Shown here: positions 1 through 12,049 of the stretch, one piece after another
Layout of the letters: each line of letters begins with the position of its first letter
How positions within the stretch are numbered: position 1 is the first letter of the stretch
Source of the DNA: Hordeum vulgare subsp. vulgare
Lineage: Eukaryota > Streptophyta > Magnoliopsida > Poales > Poaceae
Assembly (NCBI RefSeq): GCF_904849725.1
Contig: NC_058524.1
Coordinates: 549,137,763-549,201,762, forward strand
Reading direction: 5' to 3'
DNA length: 64,000 nucleotides
The notes under the pieces: model-generated
Seen by the model: only the letters and a program-made list of their open reading frames with translations
Databases searched by the model: none
What the model was told of the DNA's origin: nothing
Position numbers and translations under genes: made by a program

Positions 1-260
1 CTCATATAAGCTTGTCACTTGTTGTAAAAATTAGTTGTCACATTATTTTGTAGCCCTTGCCATTCAAATTCTACCCAGCGACCGGTTATTTTGTAAAGCT
101 AAATTATGCGTGTACCTGATTGTGTACTGTAGGAGGTTGAAAATAAAAATATACTTTCAAGCAAATGAGTAGTACTAGTAAGCACGGCAGCAAATGCCCT
201 CTTCTTCCTGGCACCACCTACCCCACTCCTCTTTCCTATAGCAGTTTATAGTACTACAAT
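1..260. repeat. Left copy of a duplicated segment
   Basis: Bases 1-248 align without gaps to 17216-17463, with about seven substitutions by eye (about 97% identity). The alignment resumes at 249 against 23167 for about 13 bases. The sequence is AT-rich and has no credible reading frame. Because the window opens inside the repeat, its true left edge is not visible. Confidence 0.9.
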
Positions 261-600
261 AACTGGCTTTCACTTTGTTAGCCGGTGTTCACACTTTGCC
301 ACTGTATCATCCATGCTAGTTTATTTTATTTTTCTCGTTTTCTTTTCGTGTGTCTGTCTAGTTTGAGAAAAAACTAAAAAGATTTTCTTTTCTTCTTTTG
401 CTTGTTGGGAGCTTTCCCGTGTAGATAGTTTTCTTTTTCTTTGGGTCAAGGTAGAAGATATTGGTTACAATGTTTAGTGGCTCTTGCATGTATACCTGTT
501 TAGCTTTCAAAGAGCCATATTACTTTGTCTTTTCCTTTGTGTTCGCCTGCAGATTCCAGCTTTAGTCCAATGCACGAGCACGCTTATTATTGTTCACATC
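261..600. other. Unassigned AT-rich stretch
   Basis: No open frame, terminal repeat or RNA gene was recognised. It joins the duplicated segment on the left to retrotransposon-like sequence on the right. Confidence 0.3.
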
Positions 601-2150
601 ATTCAGTAGTGCAAGTGAAAGGCAATAATGACGATATGTGATGAAGTGACTGAGCCTGGAAAAGCTGGTATGAACTCGATCTATTTTGTTTTTGTAAATA
701 TGACTAGCTCATCATGCCTGATTCAGCTTTGTTGTGAGGGAAACATGTTTGCAATGACAACTTAGAGATCATAGTTGCTTATGCCATGCTTACTTAGCTA
801 GGAGCTTATAATGGTTTGTCTTGATTGCCCACATGAATGTTGAGATGACTATGATGTAGTGTGATAGGATGGTATCCTCCTTTGAATGTTTCAAGTGGTT
901 TGACTTGGCGCATGTTCACGCATGTAGTTGAAACAAAATCAACATAGCCTCTATGATGTTCATGTTCATGGTGATTTATGTCCTACTCATGCTTGCACTC
1001 AATGCTAGTTAATCTCAATGCATTTTGATGATTGTTGTCGCTCTCTCGTTGGTCGCTTCCCAGTATTTTGCTAGCCTCCACTTGTACTAAGCGGGAATAC
1101 TGCTTGTGCATCCACTCCCATAAACCCAAAGTTGTGTCATATGAGTCCACCATACCTACCTATGTGCGGTATCTACCTGCCGTTCCAAGTAAATTTGCAT
1201 GTGCCACTCTCTAAATCTTCAAGAAATAATCTGTTTTACATGCCCGAACCGCTCATGTGGAGACAGGGGCTATTGGTATCTTCCATGTTAGGCGTGTTAT
1301 CCTCGATATGTGTTTATTCACTATCATTCACGAGAAAGGGGTCGGTAATTGGAATTCCCAGTTCCATGCTCAAATCAAAAAGATAATTGCAAACAAAACT
1401 CCCCGAGGATTGATGTTGGTCTGTACGGTACCCGAGGATTCGGCTAGCCGTGGAGTGTGATTGATTGGTGGTGGGGGGGGTCAAAACTTTACTTTTTTGT
1501 TTGGGAACCGCCTATAGCATGTGTAGCGTGGAAGATGTTGAGAACTCTTAGTCATTGTGTTGACAATGAAAGCATGCCACCCAAAATTATTATCTTTGTT
1601 TTAAAAGCTTGAGCTCTCGCACCTCTGCAAATCAATGCTTCCCTCTGCGAAGGGCATGTCTATTTATTTTCCTGTTGAGTCATCCTCCTCTTACAAAAGC
1701 ACCAATTAGAGAGCACCTCTGTCATTTTTATGTTTTGCTTTTAACTGTGTTGAGTATGACTATGACTGGATCTTCATTGCCATGAATTACAATGTTTAGT
1801 CAGCCCTTGGTCTTTTAAGGTGCTCTGCATTTATGTTTTGTGGTCTCAGAAAGAGCTAGCGAAATACCATCTATTCGAACTGCTTCATGGTGTTTTGATT
1901 GAAGTGTTGACGTTTGAGACTTATTATTATTTGCTCGCTAGTTGATTATGCCATTGATATGAGTTTACCGTGAGACCTAGATGTCATTTGCTTATGTGGT
2001 TTGATTGTGATCTTGCTGAAACTATGGTTATGAGTTAGACATAGTTGCAACAACAACATCAAACAGAGTTCGTCAAAGTTTTTCTTTTGTCTCTTTCAGT
2101 TTGTCAACTGAATTGCTTGAGGACAAGCAAGGCTTTAAGCTTGGGGGAGT
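600..2150 (+). mobile_element. 3' internal (non-coding) part of a Gypsy element
   Basis: The stretch lacks long frames but resembles the 3' untranslated internal region of abundant Triticeae Gypsy elements. It ends in a polypurine tract at about 2137-2150 (core TTGGGGGAG), directly before an LTR start. The coding gag-pol part is absent, so the element is truncated on the left. The left boundary is approximate. The family assignment comes from recognising the sequence, not from an alignment. Confidence 0.6.
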
Positions 2151-3750
2151 TGATACGTCTCCGTCGTATCTACTTTTCCGAACTCTTTTGCCGTTGTTTT
2201 GGACTCTAATTTGCATGATTTGAATGGAACTAACCCGGACTTACGTTGTTTTCAGCAGAATTGCCATGGTGTTGTTTTTGTGCAGAAATAAAAGTTCTTG
2301 GAACGTCCTGAAAATTTACGGAGATTTTTTCCGGAATAAAAGAAAAATACCTGCGCAAAGATCCACCGGAGGGGGCGTGCCAGTGGGCCACAAGCCCACA
2401 GGCCGCGGCCACCCCCCTTGGTCGCGCCGTGCAGGCTTGTGGGGCCCACGTGGCACCACCCCCCCCCCCCAATTTCAGCTCTATATCTTCCGTTTCGCCT
2501 GAAAAAAAATGGAGAGAAGGTTTCATCGCGTTTTGCGATACGGAGGCGCCGCCACATCCTGTTCTTCATCTGGAGGGCACATCTGGAGTCCGTTTCGGGC
2601 TCAGGAGAGGGGAAATCACCGCCGTCGTCATCATCAACCTTTCTCCATCGACAATTCCATGATGCTCTACATTGTTCGTGAGTAATCTCATCGTAGGCTT
2701 GCTGGACGGTGATGAGTTGGATGAGATCTATCATGTAATCGAGTTAGTGCTTGACGGGGATTGATCCCTAGTATCCACTATGTTCTAGATTGATGTTGCT
2801 ACTACTTGGCTATGATTAATGCTTGTCACTAGGGCCCGAGTGCCGTGATTTCAGATCTGAACCTATTATGTTGTCGCCAATATATGTGTGTCTTAGATCC
2901 TATCTTGCAAGTTGTAGTCACCTACTATGTGTTATGACCCGGCAACCCCGGAGTGACAATAGCCGGAACCACTCCCCGAGATGACCATAGTATGAGGAGT
3001 TCATGTATTCACCGCGTGTTAATGCGTTGGTCCGGTTCTTTATTAAAAGGAGAACCTTAATATCACGTAGTTTCCATTAGGACTCCGCTGCCACGGGAGG
3101 GATGGACAATAGATGTCATGCAAGTTCTTTTCCCTAAGCACGTATGACTACATACGGAATACATGACTATATTAGATTGACGAACGGGAGCTAGTTACAT
3201 ATCTCTCCGTGTTATAGTTGTTACATGATGAATCACATCCGTCATACTAATCCATCACCGATCCACTGCCTATGAGTCTTTTACTACTGGTTCGCGCTAC
3301 GTTACTTTGCCTAGGCTTGTCCCTTGCTACAAAAGGGATTGGGCCACTTTGCTGCTGCTGTCACTACTGCTGTTACTTGTTACTTTGTTGCTGCTGCTAC
3401 TGTTGTTCCTTACTACTCCGCTGTTACTTGTTGCAAGACTTTGTTGGAGCTGTAGCCGGGGAAGCATTCTTCTCAAGAATAATCCCCCGTCAACGTGATG
3501 GCGCCATTGATACAACAGTTAGGAATAGTGTGCCGTCAACAGATCGTTTCTGGCACCATTGCTATCATACTACCTTGCTACTGATACTTTGCTTGCAGAC
3601 ACTAATCTTTCAGGTGTGGTTGAATCTGACACATTCAGCTGCTAAAACTTGAGAATATTCTTTCGCCTCCCGTCTTGGCGAATCAACAAATTTGGGTTGA
3701 ATACTCTACCCTCAAAAACTGTTGCAATCCCATACGCTTGTGGGACATCA
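2151..3750 (+). repeat. 3' LTR of a Gypsy element
   Basis: The LTR begins TGATACGTCTCC right after the polypurine tract and ends GGGACATCA, giving TGAT...ATCA termini and a length of 1600 bp. It includes CTG/TTG-rich stretches near 3345-3430. The matching 5' LTR is outside the window or lost, so a target duplication cannot be tested. Apparent frames inside it are short and spurious. Confidence 0.75.
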
Positions 3751-4716
3751 GGCGGCGATCAGCAATCCATGATATGTGGTCCCGTCGCCCCGTCTCGAGG
3801 ATGTGTGACAGGGGCCAAGAATGCCTGGCCACGCCTCATCACAACCACGCGGGTATCCACCCGCAACACACCTTTCATAATGTTCCTAGTAGTAAGGTGA
3901 TGTTACCGTTTGTCTATAACATCAGGGAATTCGAGGTATCACCCTCGATGGACTCCAATCGATGTAACCGTCAAGGTAACTAGGGAGGAATCACCCTCGA
4001 TGGTGCACGCATGAGGGGTTGGACGATAGAGTCGTTATCGAAAGTGGTCAAGGAGGAATCACCCTCCGTAAACGACCTCCGGTTAACTATACTACAGAGC
4101 TAACATCAGGAGTAAGTAACGAGGTGTCACCCTTGATACTTGATAGTAGCTCTACAGAGTCGTACAACTAAGGGGGTGTGAAGTGATGTGATGGGTCATG
4201 GCTCGTCGGTCACTTGATCGAGTCTTCGATGATAAAGTAGGGGAAACTAGGACTACCGGGTTAATGGGGTTCACTGCTCCACATATACTAAGCATTTAAT
4301 GTTAAGTAGATTATAATAGCAGTTTATCAAAAACAGGCTATGCATCAGAATATGAGCTATCTACAACAGTAGAAAAATCTAATGCAAGCATGAGGGAGAA
4401 AGAATGGCGATATAGGGATGATCAAGGGGGATTGCTTGCCTTGTTGCTCTGCTTGTCGTCAAGGGGGGAAGAAACAATAAATAACAGCAAGCACGTGCAT
4501 CACGATGCATGACATGGCAATATGCAATTCTAGACATGAGCTAACAGTGTATTATACATCATGGATGGAGCGAGGAAATATCTGACGATATTTCCTGGGT
4601 CTTTGGCTACTACCGGACAGATGATCCTAATGCCAAATGTCCATGTTCATCATGCTAGGAGCATGTGACACATGAACGGACATCATATTCGCATTCATGG
4701 GATTTTTCTGATCAGT

Positions 4717-4752
<36 letters not shown>

Positions 4753-5107
4753 TTCATCTGACTTATAGATTATTTTCTATTAATTTTCAAAGTTTTAATG
4801 ATTTTCTAAATTTACATGATTTATTTTAATTCAAAAATAAAAGGATAATTTGCTATGCGTACATAGGAGTGTACCCAGAAATGTGCAAGTGTGGCTCACA
4901 AGTGGGTCCAGCCTGCTGAGTTAGCACGTCAACTCTTGAACAATTGACTGGTCAACTGGGTCAACAAGGACCCACTTGTCATGGACTAGGCTAGCCTAGT
5001 CAGCAGGTTGACTGGTCAACTCGGTCTAATGGGACCGAGTAGTCACTAACAGTGGGTAAATTAGGGGGTTAGGTTAAATTAGCAGGTTAATTAAAGGGTG
5101 GGGCTTA
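3751..5107. other. Non-coding retrotransposon-derived sequence
   Basis: No credible gene. The motif GAGG(A/T)(A/G)TCACCCTC recurs near 3934, 3986, 4050 and, degenerate, 4120. An (AT)n microsatellite lies at 4721-4747. The stretch from about 4880 has TGGTCAACT-type repeats resembling LTR sequence that continues beyond the Helitron at 5108-6059, so the Helitron probably inserted into an old LTR. Confidence 0.35.
4721..4747. repeat. (AT)n microsatellite
   Basis: Uninterrupted alternating AT dinucleotides for about 27 bases within AT-rich non-coding sequence. Confidence 0.9.
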
Positions 5108-6059
5108 TCTATACCTAATAATAAAGTGGCTATTGCTTTCGTCGGAAAACCCACCATGGCATTTTTATAAAAAAAGCCCCTGTAATTTTTTGTTATTCAA
5201 CCCGCGCTCCATCATTTATCTGCAACGCAAAAGGAAAAAACGATTCGCTGCAAAAATTATACCCGTATGCATCGCCTCCTCCCGTCGACCCTGGGCCACC
5301 CTGACCTGTGCCCAGGCCGCCGCCACACCACTCCCCGCCGCGGCCGACCTCAACCGCCACCGCTGCCGATCTCAACCCACCCGCCTCCGCGGTTGTACCT
5401 CTCCCCGCTCACTGCCTCCATTGCGGCGCTCGAGCGCATCGCGTCGACCCTGGTCCACCGTGGCCTGTGCCCAGGCCGCTGCCACACCACTCGCCGCCCC
5501 CGCCGACCTCAACCACCAATGTTGTCGATCTCAACCCACGAGGTTATGGCGCGGCAACGGCGACTCCTTATGGCCAGATAGAGGCGCCTAACCCTTGCTC
5601 CCCTCATCGTATTCCCTCCTCCGGCAGGAAGTCATCATCTGGTGAGATCCCCTCCCCATGCCTCCAACCGTGTGCCAAGCACCGACAAGAAATTTTGTTT
5701 TGTGGGAATTTGTTTGTTGATGAATGAATGTATTGAATGTAAGATTGCATTGTTGTAGAGAGAGAATGGAACACCACCTTCAGTTTGTCATCTCATCCCA
5801 CATTCTCTACCCCATGAGTGAAATAAGATAACAGTCCATTGATCAATTCACGTAGCCTTTTTGTTTTACTTTGCTTGTCCCGCTCAATTTCTCATCATGG
5901 TGAAATTAACAATGGACGGGTTGATTTCTCAACAAAATAGGATAGGACTCACTACATTAGTTAGTTAGCTTATTATTTTAATAAATTAAAATAATTATAA
6001 AAAAATAAAAGCGTGTGGTATTTTTTTTCTCTCGTTGCAATGCAGGGCCCTTTTGCTAG
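5108..6059 (+). mobile_element. Small non-autonomous Helitron (952 bp)
   Basis: The 5' end TCTATACCTAATAATAAAG follows a host A. The 3' end has a decayed GC hairpin (CGTTGCAATGCAGGG), then TTTTGCTAG, and is followed by a host T. This is the A|T insertion and CTAG terminus typical of grass Helitrons. No RepHel gene is present. The interior (5260-5660) is GC-rich, possibly captured exon sequence, and contains an internal duplication with a period of about 158 bp. Confidence 0.75.
5285..5520 (+). repeat. Two-copy GC-rich tandem duplication in the Helitron
   Basis: Units start at about 5285 and 5443 with TCGACCCTGG and share CTGTGCCCAGGCCGC and GCCGACCTCAACC. Several frames stay open through it, which is expected from GC-rich composition, so no protein is called. 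Confidence 0.6.
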
Positions 6060-6102
6060 TTGTTAGTAAAGAGGTTATTTATCAGATTCGTTTTAAATTA
6101 TA

Positions 6103-6426
6103 CTCCCTCCGTTTCTAAATATAAGTCTTTTTAGAGATTCCACTAGTGGACTTATACGGATGTATATATACATACTTTAGTATCAGGGACGAAGCTAGGA
6201 TAAAAATTTAATGGGGTCATGTATATGGCACTGGGGTCATCCTTTTATAAATGTTAATGATTAGTACTAAATTAGTGAATGATTTTCAGATTTCATTGGG
6301 GTCAATTGACCCCAGTGCCTATAAGGAAGCTCCGTCCCTGTTTAGTATATAGATTCACTCATTTTGCTCCGTATGTAGACCACTAGTGAAATCTCTTAAA
6401 AGGCTTATATTTAGAAACGGAGGGAG
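6103..6426. mobile_element. Stowaway MITE interrupted by a hAT MITE
   Basis: Inverted termini CTCCCTCCGTTTCTAAATAT and ATTTAGAAACGGAGGGAG are flanked by TA target duplications at 6101-6102 and 6427-6428, the Tc1/mariner Stowaway signature. Removing the nested element and one copy of its duplication leaves about 159 bp, close to the related copy at 39421-39580. Confidence 0.9.
6184..6340. mobile_element. hAT-type MITE nested in Stowaway
   Basis: It has 12 bp terminal repeats, CAGGGACGAAGC and GCTCCGTCCCTG (one mismatch). A perfect 8 bp target duplication, TTTAGTAT, lies at 6176-6183 and 6341-6348. The length is 157 bp with no coding capacity. An 8 bp duplication with CAGGG termini indicates the hAT superfamily. 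Confidence 0.9.
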
Positions 6427-6428
6427 TA

Positions 6429-8137
6429 CTAACTACCTTGCTAATTATGTGGCCCCACATGTGAGTAGGCCATTAGGATTAACTAAGCGGCCTCACACGA
6501 GGGACCCGCCAAGCATTGACACGCCGACGTTTAAATGTCGCGGCGCACCGGTGATGAGCCAAAATAGTGGTGGCCGGCTTGGGACTTATTGGAAACGCGT
6601 TATGATGGACAAGAAGGGGCGCGACCAGTCCCGTTCAAACGGGCGGAGCGGGTCGCAGCCGCCTGCAGTGGTGGCATGGCCAAAGCAGGGGCGTATCGAC
6701 GTCGGCGAGCGGCGAGGGTGGCTAACGTAGGTGGGGCTCATCGGGGAAGGGCTACGGGGCACAGGGGAGCACGCGACTACGTGTGCTGGGCTCCTCGGAA
6801 CCCCAGGAGCATGTTACAAAGCTCAGACGCGAGCTTTGCCAGCTGTTGCGTCGACGATGACTAGAACGGCGGTGATGAGCTCGGGGGTGTAGTGGAGGCG
6901 ACCTAGAGGGCAAGTGGGTCGGCGCAGAGAGAGGGGGAGGTCGAGGAGCTCACCTCGGAGGCGCACAAAGGCCCGACGAGTGGCTAGGAGCGGCAGGTGG
7001 CTTGTATTGGCGCGACGGAGCTCCGGTGATGCAGAGGAAGAAGAAGATCGATGCCAACAATGTGGCCACTCCGGTCTTCATCTCGTGGGCTACGGAGGCG
7101 GGTGGACCTCGTGGAGAAGGTCCGAGCCGACAGGGACGACGATGGTCGCAGTTTCAGCGGAGGCCGGTCATGGCGGCACAGCGAGAGAGGTGCGAGAGAG
7201 TGAGGGGACTGGGCGAGGGGGAAAACTCGGGGCGCCGAGGGTTTGCGGAAGAGAGAGAGATCCGGGGTGGTCTTACCCTCGCCGGAGCCCCGTGGATGGC
7301 CGACGCATGGCGATCGGTGTTCAGATTGCCGTGCACGTGCCATGGCCTTCCCCTCTCGCGAGGGCCTAAGTGTCGAGTAGGTCTTATCCCTCTTTATTTC
7401 ATTTTATTTTCTGTTTTCTTTTATTCTTTCTGTTCCATTCAATTTTTAGCACAAATTAGATTTGACAAAAATATGTGACTTGCTCCATTAAATAACATGC
7501 AATATTTAGTACTGTCACAATTTGTCCGGGACTTGTTGGCACAAGCTTGCATTTTCCATATAATTTAAAAGGCTTTTAAGATGACTTAATGTTTTATTTT
7601 GGACGGTGGGGTCCACACCAACATCAGGGTGATGTTGTTTTCCTTTACAATATTTATTTTGGATTTTTTGCTAAGTGTGCAACATTTTTTCCACTATGTT
7701 TGTGGATTTACTTTATCGCATTAAATTTGAATCCCCTTTTGTGGTGAAATTTGAAATGAGATATGATTTCCAATGTGCTCAAGCACTGTTTTGCAAAATG
7801 CTTTAGCTTAATGAAGGTGATCACTACAACTTAATTACAATGATTATTGTATCTTAATCCAGTGATGTCACAATAAGCCATGAAAACTCTAGGATAAGTA
7901 GATAACAAAATTGTGACAACAATCTGTCCAAACAGAACAATGTGTAGCAATTCATTTAAACAGTGTACTTCTGTATCTCCAAAAATTCCTAAAATTTAGG
8001 ACAAGCTAAAGAATTTGTATGACATTATTGCATAAAGTTTTAGAAACTTTCGACATTCCATTAAAATCTCATAATTTGAATACTACAATAAAAGTTTCTG
8101 TTTTTATACAACACACCTCACACATGCAATTCTAGCA
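6429..8137. other. Unassigned sequence, GC-rich then AT-rich
   Basis: The GC-rich part (about 6590-7370) keeps several frames open on both strands, but none shows a recognisable domain, splice structure or signal. The remainder to 8137 is AT-rich and non-coding. It could be a degenerate LTR into which the Helitron and Stowaway inserted. Confidence 0.3.
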
Positions 8138-8770
8138 TTATAAAGGCAACTTTTGGAAACTTTTATTGAAAAACATGATTATAAATAAAATCAAGCAAAT
8201 AATAACAAAATAAAATGATGCTCCAAGCAAAGCACATATTATGTGAAGAATAAAATATAGTTCCAAGTAAGGTATACCGATAATATTGAAGACGGAAGAG
8301 AGGATGCCTTCCGGGGCATCCCCAAGCTTAGACACTTGAGTCCTCCTTGTATATTACCTTGGCGGTGCCTGAGGCATCCCCAATCTTAGGGTTTTTACGC
8401 TCCTTCTTCTTCTCATGTCGGTATCTCACCCAAAACTTGAAAACTTCAATCACACAAAAGTTAACAGAACCCTCGTGAGATCCATTAGTATAATAGGCAA
8501 ATCATAAACTTTAGGTAATATTATAAATTGATTCATATTTAATTATTGCATAAGGTACTATATTGTAACTTTTCCATGGGTTATACCCTCCCTATATAAT
8601 CCATAGTATCATCAAAACAAGCAAACTGTGCAAGCAAAAACAGAAACTGTCTAAAACAGAACAGTCTGTAATGATGAGCACAAAAACCCTACTTCTGTAA
8701 CTCAAAATATTCTAAAAATTAGGAAGACCATTAAGTAGAAGTCGCGTTGCATACCTTTCCCGCACTACTG
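8138..8770 (-). mobile_element. Minus-strand LTR-retrotransposon 3' internal fragment
   Basis: Read on the minus strand it contains CTAAGCTTGGGGATGCC followed by GGAAGGCATCC, a purine-rich motif common near the 3' internal end of Triticeae LTR retrotransposons. No LTR boundary was located. The assignment is by resemblance only. Confidence 0.35.
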
Positions 8771-8799
8771 CTAAGTTCTATCTATAAGCTTTCTCCGAG

Positions 8800-10260
8800 T
8801 AGTGTGGGGCTCCCACGAGTGTCGGGGGGGCCCTAGCCGCCACCTCCCCTACCCCCCCCCTCTCTCTCTCTCTGCGCCTCCCCCGCCGCCTCCCAACGGC
8901 ACCACCGGGCAAAGCCCGACCGGAAAGGGCAGCGACGGGGCCTTCCTTCCCCTCCATGCCCGAGTCTTGCCTAGTGTGGGCCAGCCACTCATCGGGAGGC
9001 GTTGGCTTATGGCGGGGGCCTGCGTCGCCTCGTGGCATCGCAACGGCGGCGGGGTAGGCGCTCGTGGTTCAGAGGCTACGATAGGTGTGGATCGGACTTC
9101 TTCACCAGATCTGGTGGTGCACGCTGGAGGGACGACGACGGTGGTGGCGACCTTAGATCCGTCCTGAACAGGGGTGCGGGTTGGGGGCAACCTGGGTTGT
9201 GGGCGGATGCCCTTAACTAGGCAAATGGCTAATATAGGTGGTGGCACAACAATAGTGGTCTTAGCGGTCATGCTGATCGATTTCTAGCTGATTCCGGTGG
9301 CGGGAAGTTGGTGAGCGGTATGGATGGGCTTGCCGGTGAGCAGTCTTGGCGGTGGGCTGCGGTCTTCAGGGTCTCCTTGCCGGTGGATGGGTCGATGTTG
9401 GTGGCCTTGCATGGAGCTACTTCGCCCGTTGTGGTGCGGTGGCACTTCGGCTGTCCGATGGGCAGGTTGGTGGGAGGTGATGGGCGATGTCGACACTAGG
9501 GATGCCTGTCACCGGCACATGATGCGTCGACTGTGCATGCGTCCCCTCCCCCTTCTCCCCAGTCCATGTCTCTTTGTGTGTGACGACAACTCCAACGAAG
9601 TTCAAGGCAGGACGTGGGCTGCGGTTTTGTCGGTTGGGGCATCCCTTCAGACCAAAGTCGGTTGCTCTATTGGTCTTGGGGATGTATGAGTGTCGGGCGG
9701 AGGCCCGGGTGGCGGGAGGTGTGGCATTCGTGGGCAGAACTTGCATCTCAGGTGCGGACGGACAACCTTGGCCACGCGTGTGGCTTGGTTGCGCGTGGTT
9801 GGCGAAGCTAGGATGTGACAAAGGGATGTGAACGCGGGGGTATACCACCTTTCCAACATGTACTCTGGCCGACGGTGGCGGCATCCGTGGATGTCATATC
9901 CTTCATGAAGGCCCTGTCGCGACGTTCCCACTCCTTCCATTCTTTGGGATCGGGCGATGGCGGCTATCTATGGTCGTATCCTTCTCGGAGGCACCGTTTT
10001 GGAGTCCTAGCTTTGTTGTGGTCCGCCTCACCTCTCCGTTGTGATTTCTCATGGTGGAGGTCCCCGTCGGCTCCAAGCGGTCCTCTTTGCACATCTGTAG
10101 TTGCTTGGTTGTCGGTGGGTTGGTGCGTTGGTGCGTGACACCTTTGTATCATGTGTTGCGTGTGTGCGTCGTGTGCGGTTGTGGCATGTGTATGTATCGG
10201 TGTCTCGGTTGTTATGTGGTGATGGTTTCTTTATATATAAAGCGGGAGGAAACCTTTTTT
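8800..10260 (+). mobile_element. LINE-derived element without reverse transcriptase
   Basis: The start is C-rich with a (CT)n run near 8861, followed by a GC-rich body. The end TTTATATATAAAGCGGGAGG plus a T-rich tail at about 10228-10265 resembles the 3' end of plant L1 elements, and matches in mirror image the 3' end of the LINE fragment at 34290. No RT frame exists, so this is an internally deleted or non-autonomous copy. Apparent ORFs of up to 155 codons have no known domain. Confidence 0.5.
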
Positions 10261-10265
10261 TGTCT

Positions 10266-10430
10266 AGTTATATTGTAGATGAGGACCCGCCGCCAGCCCA
10301 TCCGAGGCGCAACCTTGCAAAAGACCAAAGTTCACTCCAACAACACTAAATAATGTGATGGCCCGAGAAGCGATGTCCTCTCCCCCTGTTTCCGTCCAAC
10401 CGATTGAAAAAAAAAGCAATACACATTAAA
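10266..10430. other. Short unassigned spacer
   Basis: No gene, repeat terminus or structured RNA recognised. Confidence 0.3.
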
Positions 10431-10599
10431 AGGGTGCGAAAATAAGTACTAAGGCAAAGACTTCTGCCACTACACATGAAAATGATAAACCACTGCTAAA
10501 GAAGAAGCTAGATGCCAAAGAAATATTTGGCATGTAACAATGTGCTGAAAACCCAAAATCACTTGCCTATAGCCCGGGTAAGAGATTGGTATGAGACAA

Positions 10600-11625
10600 A
10601 GTGTATGGGCAACTTCGGCTTGAGATGAAGATTCTACATGATAACATTGTGGATGTGGAGCTAGCCAATAATAAGCAAGGAGCCACCGTGAACCCAACAC
10701 ATTACCCAACCAAGGTGCCAAAGGGGTATAGTTTCTTTAAAAAAAATAGCGGGAATAAACTATATGTAGATTTCAAAGAGATCTTCTATATGTTTGGATT
10801 CTATAGTCTTGAAACTTGCCTAATGAGGCTATGGGTGATTTTTCGAACCACTTAGGTAAGAAGTCATAATATTTCCGATGCCGCCATAGTCGATCCTTAT
10901 CTCATGAACGAGGAAAACCTAAAAATGAGAAAGATAGGTGGTGCATGAAGAATTACCTTCTGGATTCATGCAACATAACAAGCTGAAGAACTTTCTCCTC
11001 GTTCCCTACCCACCGATGTACGTCCTTCTCTGAATTTACACTCTCACTTTTGTACTCTTTTTTTCTTCATACATGTTTTCACGTCTCAAAGCTAGTAACT
11101 CTCTCATGTTCGTGGTATGTTTCTTCTATTTTGCGCAACAACTATTGGGTTACTCCTAGTGGTAAGATTGTAAAGGTGCACTTGTACTTGATTGATTCCA
11201 TGAAGAGCCTTGGAAAAAACTAGTCGCTGCTAAAGGAGCTTCTGGATGAATGTCTTTTTGATTGGAATAATACAGAAAGACCCATAGTTGGAAAAAACGA
11301 CAAAGAAAGTGAAAAGGAAATTATTGCCTTTAGATGGAACCATCTATCTTGTATGCAACAACCAGCGGCTAGTATCATTTGCAGCTCTACGTCTGCATTC
11401 ACATGGAAGAATGCATACAGTCCACAAAAACATTAAAACAACATGATGCAATCATCAAATGGGGCCAAGAACTACAAAACAGTCCGGTCAAAACTGGCTT
11501 AGTGCTCAAACAACTGCAAGCCAGTTTCACGACTATTATAAACAAGGAGGCCCTCTCGTCGTTTGATCTATTCTATAATAACACTGAAGAAGATGAGTCA
11601 AACAAACAAAAGAGGCTAACCTAGC
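10600..11625 (+). pseudogene. Decayed Ulp1-like (C48) peptidase-type transposon ORF
   Basis: Several plus-strand pieces resemble the Ulp1-like proteins carried by grass Mutator and CACTA transposons. At 10601-10855 there is PTHYPTKVPKGYSFFKKNSG and a helical segment with FYSLETCLMRLW. Near 11140-11215 lies YWVTPSGKIVKVHLYLIDSM, resembling the block containing the catalytic His and the buried YLDS strand. At 11379-11624 lies LYVCIHMEEC, resembling the segment after the catalytic Cys. Frameshifts and stops separate the pieces and the expected catalytic Cys is not visible, so it is non-functional. No transposon termini were found. The assignment is moderate to weak and could be tested by a profile search. 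Confidence 0.4.
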
Positions 11626-11639
11626 TAGCTAGCTTATTG

Positions 11640-12049
11640 AAGTGGGCACTACTTCAAACGTGACTAAACTTAGTTGGCCTATTATGTTGTTTAACTTTAT
11701 CATCACACTATATTTGATGACCATGTTTTGTTCGTTACTCATTTATTCTCAATGTACTTCTCATTCTTTATTCCGAGTTATTATCACTTGTTTTAATCCC
11801 GGCGTGCTCCAATTTATTGCGAAATGTTCTATATTTGCATCAGCTAACGTTGTTGTGGTAGTATGATCTATGCGAGCATGGCAACATTTTTCTATTCTAG
11901 TATGGTACAATATTCAGTGGTGGGCTACCAAGTGCCCACCGCACATACATTAAGGGTGGGCTAGCATAGTTGTTCCCTTTTAAGACAAGCTAAGTTAAGA
12001 CATGTGTGATTGTTTGATAGTGATGTATGTTTTGAGACATGTTGTGCTC
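11640..12049. other. Unassigned AT-rich stretch
   Basis: A 74-codon frame (11642-11866) is hydrophobic and T-rich but has no recognisable family. Nothing else was seen. Confidence 0.25.
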
